The translations under genes were made by a program, and so were the position numbers. DNA of 22,989 nt from the NCBI GenBank assembly GCA_964492775.1, contig CAZBLH010000027.1, positions 1 to 22,989 on the forward strand, in the 5' to 3' direction. This document shows positions 20,551-22,989 of the stretch, one piece after another. Source of the DNA: WRDS01 sp964492775. GTDB taxonomy: Bacteria; Actinomycetota; Coriobacteriia; Anaerosomatales; PHET01. Every line of letters begins with the position of its first letter. The stretch's first letter is position 1. The notes below the pieces were generated by a model. That model worked only from the letters and a program-made list of their open reading frames with translations. It was not told the origin of the DNA and searched no databases.

Positions 20551-20595
20551 GTTGGGGTGTGACACCCACAACTATCCAGTGGAGGGAGGCGCAGG

Positions 20596-21225
20596 ATGAC
20601 CGACGAGAAGCCTCGTAGCGAAATCGCTAAGCGTCTCAAACAGATCAGAGAATCGATGGATATCAGGCAGGAAGATGTCGCTGAGCCACTAGGGCTGACC
20701 CCGCAGGCGATCTCGAAGTGGGAGAACAGCGACTGGCACCCGAGCCTCGATCTTTTGGTAAAGATCGCAGACGCCATGGGGATCTCGTTTGAGAGGTTGT
20801 CGGGCCTCTACCCCTCGCATGCCTTCCCAGTGGTGGGCCGCGTGGCTGCAGGCCAGCCGAAAGAAGCCATCCAAATCGAGACGGACAATCTAGAGCAGGC
20901 ACCTCCTGACGTCGCGAAGGATGTACATCAGGGGTCGTTCTTCCTTCGCGTGTGCGGCGACTCGATGGATCGCTACTTTCCTGATGGCATGCTCGTGCTC
21001 GTCGACCCTAAAGTCGAATGGCACGATCGAGATATCGTCGTCGCTCAGGTAGGCGACTGTGACGCGACTGTGAAGCGCATTTTTGATGCCGGAGATACCG
21101 TCGTTCTTCACCCGGAGAGCACGAACCCCGAGCACTCTGACATCGTGACGGACTCCGAGAGCTTCAAAGTTGTGGGCAAGGTGATCTGGGCGATGTACCC
21201 GAGAGGGACGAAGTTCAATGTCTAA
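20596..21225 (+). CDS. LexA-like (S24) prophage repressor, CI type
   Basis: This 209-aa protein has an XRE HTH (residues 9-68, QEDVAEPLGLTPQAISKWEN) and a C-terminal S24 peptidase. The cleavage site is Ala85-Gly86 in GRVAAGQP, the nucleophile Ser123 in CGDSMDRYFPDG, and the base Lys160 in ATVKRIF. RecA-stimulated self-cleavage would therefore induce the prophage after DNA damage. GGAGGGAGG precedes the ATG. It binds the three operators upstream, by inference. Its stop overlaps the integrase start by 8 nt, so both are co-transcribed in the lysogen. Confidence 0.93.
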   Translation: MTDEKPRSEIAKRLKQIRESMDIRQEDVAEPLGLTPQAISKWENSDWHPSLDLLVKIADAMGISFERLSGLYPSHAFPVVGRVAAGQPKEAIQIETDNLEQAPPDVAKDVHQGSFFLRVCGDSMDRYFPDGMLVLVDPKVEWHDRDIVVAQVGDCDATVKRIFDAGDTVVLHPESTNPEHSDIVTDSESFKVVGKVIWAMYPRGTKFNV

Positions 21226-22459
21226 ATTCGTCGCCCCGGGCGTCGAGAAACTCGGCCGCCAGCACTACCGCGTCTGGTGGTCGGAGCGCATGGCCGGTCG
21301 CAGTAAGCAGCGCAGCAAGCAGGTGCGGATGCCGCTCGCTGATGCGATCGCCTTTCGAGTCGAGCAGATCGACGCTCAAAGACGCGGGGAGTACGTGTCG
21401 CCCAGCGCCATGACCCTGAGGGACTACTTAGGCGCATGGGTCGACAAGCGTGAGGCGATGGGCGAGGTCTCGGCACACACGGTGCATCTGGACCGGGCGC
21501 GGATAGAACACATCTGCACGCGTCTCGGCGACAGGCCGTTACAGGAGCTGACGAAAGCCGAGATCGAGGACTACTACGTGTGGTGCCTCAAGAACGAGAT
21601 CACTCGGCGCGGCGAACTCGTCTCCAAGAGCACCGTCCACAAGCGGCACAAGATGCTCAAGAAGGCACTTGAGGACGCGACACAGGAGGAGCCGCCGCTG
21701 ATTCAGCGCAACCCTGCCGCCCGCGCCAAGCACCCCGAGGCACCACGTCCGAACGGGGTCGCCTTCACCCGCGACGAGGCTCAGATCGTGCTGGCCGCGG
21801 TTCATGATTCCTGGCTCGATATCCCCGTTCGCACAGCCCTGCACACAGGGCTCAGAGTGGGGGAGATACTCGCTCTGCGCACCATCGACATAGACCTCGA
21901 AAAGGGTCTGCTCACTGTGTCGGGCACGATCGTCGAGGACAAGGATGGCTTTCGGCGTAAACCCTACCCGAAGACCAGCCATTCACGGCGAACGGTATCG
22001 ATGGGGGATGAGCTGACAGCGACCCTCAAGAAGCACTTGAGAGAGCAGGCGGAAAAGATGCTTGCCCTCGGCGCCGGAAGGGACGAGCGTCTCGTGGTCT
22101 GTGGAGCCTACGGACAGATGCTGCGACCGTCGAAGGTGAGTGCTCGGTTCAGTCCCGTGATAGCGATGCTCGAGGACGCGGGGGAGCTGTCTACGACCGG
22201 CGCAACGTTCCACTCGTTGAGACACACGCACGCTACGCTTTTGCTCAGGGCTGGAGTGCCTGTGCATATCGTGAGTCAGCGCCTCGGACACTCGCGCATT
22301 CAGATCACGCTCGATTACTACGGTCACGTGATGCCGAGCGACGATGAGAACGCCGCCCGGACGATCGGAGACGTGCTTTCCGAGCCCCACGATGGAGCCA
22401 CGGTACACGGTTTGTACACGGAAGAGCCTCCGAGAAAGACGGTCGGAGACTCTCGCTGA
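21218..22459 (+). CDS. int: Tyrosine-recombinase integrase
   Basis: This 413-aa protein has an N-terminal arm-binding-like region, a SAM-like core domain (residues 65-165) and the catalytic domain. The active-site residues are visible: Arg213 in TGLRVGEILAL, Lys252 in KTSHSRRTV, His332 and Arg335 in HSLRHTHATL, His358 in LGHSRIQ, and Tyr368 in LDYYGHV. Length is normal for actinobacterial phage integrases. It is co-transcribed with the repressor, and its stop lies 23 bp from the tRNA-Cys 3' end, the likely attachment site. Control through the repressor promoter is implied. Confidence 0.95.
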   Translation: MSKFVAPGVEKLGRQHYRVWWSERMAGRSKQRSKQVRMPLADAIAFRVEQIDAQRRGEYVSPSAMTLRDYLGAWVDKREAMGEVSAHTVHLDRARIEHICTRLGDRPLQELTKAEIEDYYVWCLKNEITRRGELVSKSTVHKRHKMLKKALEDATQEEPPLIQRNPAARAKHPEAPRPNGVAFTRDEAQIVLAAVHDSWLDIPVRTALHTGLRVGEILALRTIDIDLEKGLLTVSGTIVEDKDGFRRKPYPKTSHSRRTVSMGDELTATLKKHLREQAEKMLALGAGRDERLVVCGAYGQMLRPSKVSARFSPVIAMLEDAGELSTTGATFHSLRHTHATLLLRAGVPVHIVSQRLGHSRIQITLDYYGHVMPSDDENAARTIGDVLSEPHDGATVHGLYTEEPPRKTVGDSR

Positions 22460-22482
22460 CTGCGTTTCCGCAGGTAGAATGC

Positions 22483-22530
22483 TGGAGGCGACGCCCGGAA
22501 TCGAACCGGGGATAAAGGCTTTGCAGGCCT
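22483..22530. mobile_element. Putative prophage attachment site in tRNA-Cys
   Basis: The 3' half of tRNA-Cys next to the integrase is the best candidate for the prophage right junction. The matching copy should be at the left end of the prophage, outside this window, so the exact core and boundaries cannot be read here. No second copy was seen within the window. Confidence 0.5.
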
Positions 22531-22556
22531 CTGCCTTACCGCTTGGCCACGTCGCC
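22483..22556 (-). tRNA. tRNA-Cys (anticodon GCA), CCA encoded
   Basis: The acceptor stem GGCGACG pairs with CGTCGCC, the anticodon loop reads CTGCAAA with GCA, and the T arm is CCGGTTCGATTCCGG-like. Discriminator T and CCA are encoded (22483-22486). Its 3' end faces the integrase gene, as expected for an attachment site at which phage DNA restored the tRNA end. Confidence 0.95.
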
Positions 22557-22647
22557 GTGTGAGCCCGTCGAGACGGTTTCAAAGTCACAGGAGGCCGACA
22601 CACAAGGGCCGCTCGGGGCCTCGCGGCCGACCTCCTGTTTGGGTCGA

Positions 22648-22723
22648 TGGAGCGGACGACGGGATTCGAACCCGCGACCCCAACCTTGGCAAGGTTGTGC
22701 TCTACCAGCTGAGCCACGTCCGC
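22648..22723 (-). tRNA. tRNA-Gly (anticodon GCC), CCA encoded
   Basis: The acceptor stem GCGGACG pairs with CGTCCGC, the anticodon loop reads TTGCCAA with GCC, and TTCGAAT is in the T loop. Discriminator T and CCA are encoded (22648-22651). It lies upstream of tRNA-Cys on the same strand and probably forms one transcript with it. Confidence 0.95.
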
Positions 22724-22733
22724 GCGCTCAGCT

Positions 22734-22762
22734 AGTCTAGCGGCTGCCCAAGCAGGGTGCAA
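22734..22762 (-). promoter_or_regulatory. Promoter of the tRNA-Gly/tRNA-Cys unit
   Basis: TTGCAC (22757-22762), 17 bp and TAGACT (22734-22739) on the minus strand lead into tRNA-Gly about 10 bp on. It nearly matches the phage leftward promoter. Confidence 0.6.
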
Positions 22763-22806
22763 GGGGTCATTTTGGGCAAGGTTTTGTCTCTTTTCGCTTC
22801 CGCCTC

Positions 22807-22834
22807 TTGGCATGGGCGCGCACTTTGCTACACT
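22807..22834 (+). promoter_or_regulatory. Promoter of tRNA-Val
   Basis: TTGGCA (22807-22812), 16 bp and TACACT (22829-22834) on the plus strand lie 34 bp before tRNA-Val, back to back with the tRNA-Gly promoter. Confidence 0.6.
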
Positions 22835-22868
22835 ACGTTCGCTGCCTTCGGGTGGCGGCACCACGGAT

Positions 22869-22943
22869 GGGCGCTTAGCTCAGGGGGAGAGCACTTCCTT
22901 GACGCGGAAGGGGTCAGAGGTTCAAATCCTCTAGCGCCCACCA
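22869..22943 (+). tRNA. tRNA-Val (anticodon GAC), CCA encoded
   Basis: The acceptor stem GGGCGCT pairs with AGCGCCC, the anticodon loop reads TTGACGC with GAC, and the T arm has TTCAAAT. Discriminator A and CCA are encoded to 22943. The last 46 bases of the window after it hold no gene that can be supported. Confidence 0.95.
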
Positions 22944-22989
22944 TTCGTTCTTCAAGGCCCCGGAGGGCTCCATTTCGAGGAGTCCGAAG

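Noticed and set aside
20553..20572. Palindrome GGGTGTGACACCC in the repressor leader
   Set aside because: Real inverted repeat but unrelated to the CAAC/GTTG operators; no second copy, so no function assigned.
20569..20584. Fourth operator CAAC-N6-GTGGAG near the repressor start
   Set aside because: Spacing is one base longer than in the other three sites and it coincides with the purine-rich ribosome site, so similarity may be accidental.
21983..22864. 293-aa minus-strand ORF across integrase and tRNAs
   Set aside because: It reads through three tRNA genes and the antisense of the integrase.
22944..22989. Weak hairpin GGCCC/GGGCT after tRNA-Val
   Set aside because: Short stem and no U-run; not enough to call a terminator.

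Overview
The window is the right-hand part of an integrated, high-GC tailed-phage genome (siphovirus-like, HK97-type head) that ends at a small bacterial tRNA cluster. High GC, dense gene packing with ATGA, GTGA and TGATG overlaps, and a Gly(GCC)/Cys(GCA)/Val(GAC) tRNA group are compatible with an actinobacterial-type host, but the sequence does not prove a taxon. A run of 10 N at 4190-4199 shows this is a scaffold, probably a draft or metagenome assembly.

Layout from right to left, the direction of most transcription. At 22483-22943 lie host tRNA-Cys and tRNA-Gly (minus) and tRNA-Val (plus) with recognisable promoters; the tRNA-Cys 3' end, 23 bp from the integrase stop, is the likely attachment site. 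A plus-strand lysogeny pair follows: a LexA-like (S24) repressor at 20596-21225 and a tyrosine integrase at 21218-22459. Between the repressor and a divergent Cro-like gene (20227-20442) is a 150-bp switch with three CAAC-N5-GTKG operators and two facing promoters.

The leftward early region (20230 to about 15.7 kb) holds an Xis-like protein, a 21-aa peptide, small membrane proteins, a winged-helix protein, a RusA resolvase, Zn-ribbon and tiny proteins, and a ParB/Srx-domain protein. The recombination/replication block (15748 to 11494) holds a DUF1351 protein, a probable ssDNA-binding protein with an SSB-like C-terminal tip, a DnaD-like replication protein whose gene carries five 12-bp iteron-like repeats (the best origin candidate), a DnaB-type helicase and small zinc proteins. 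A DNA methyltransferase, a two-HTH regulator and several small proteins follow (11497 to 8498).

The late region starts with a lone plus-strand gene (8198-8425), an HNH endonuclease, a 125-bp non-coding stretch with three GGTTCGCG repeats (cos/pac candidate), then a Zn-finger protein, TerS, TerL, portal, ClpP-like prohead protease, HK97 major capsid protein, a Stealth-like glycosyltransferase, and two small proteins running off the left edge. The portal gene is interrupted by an unresolved insert (4190-4329, including the N gap) whose removal restores a perfectly continuous reading frame. Tail and lysis genes are not in the window and presumably lie to its left.
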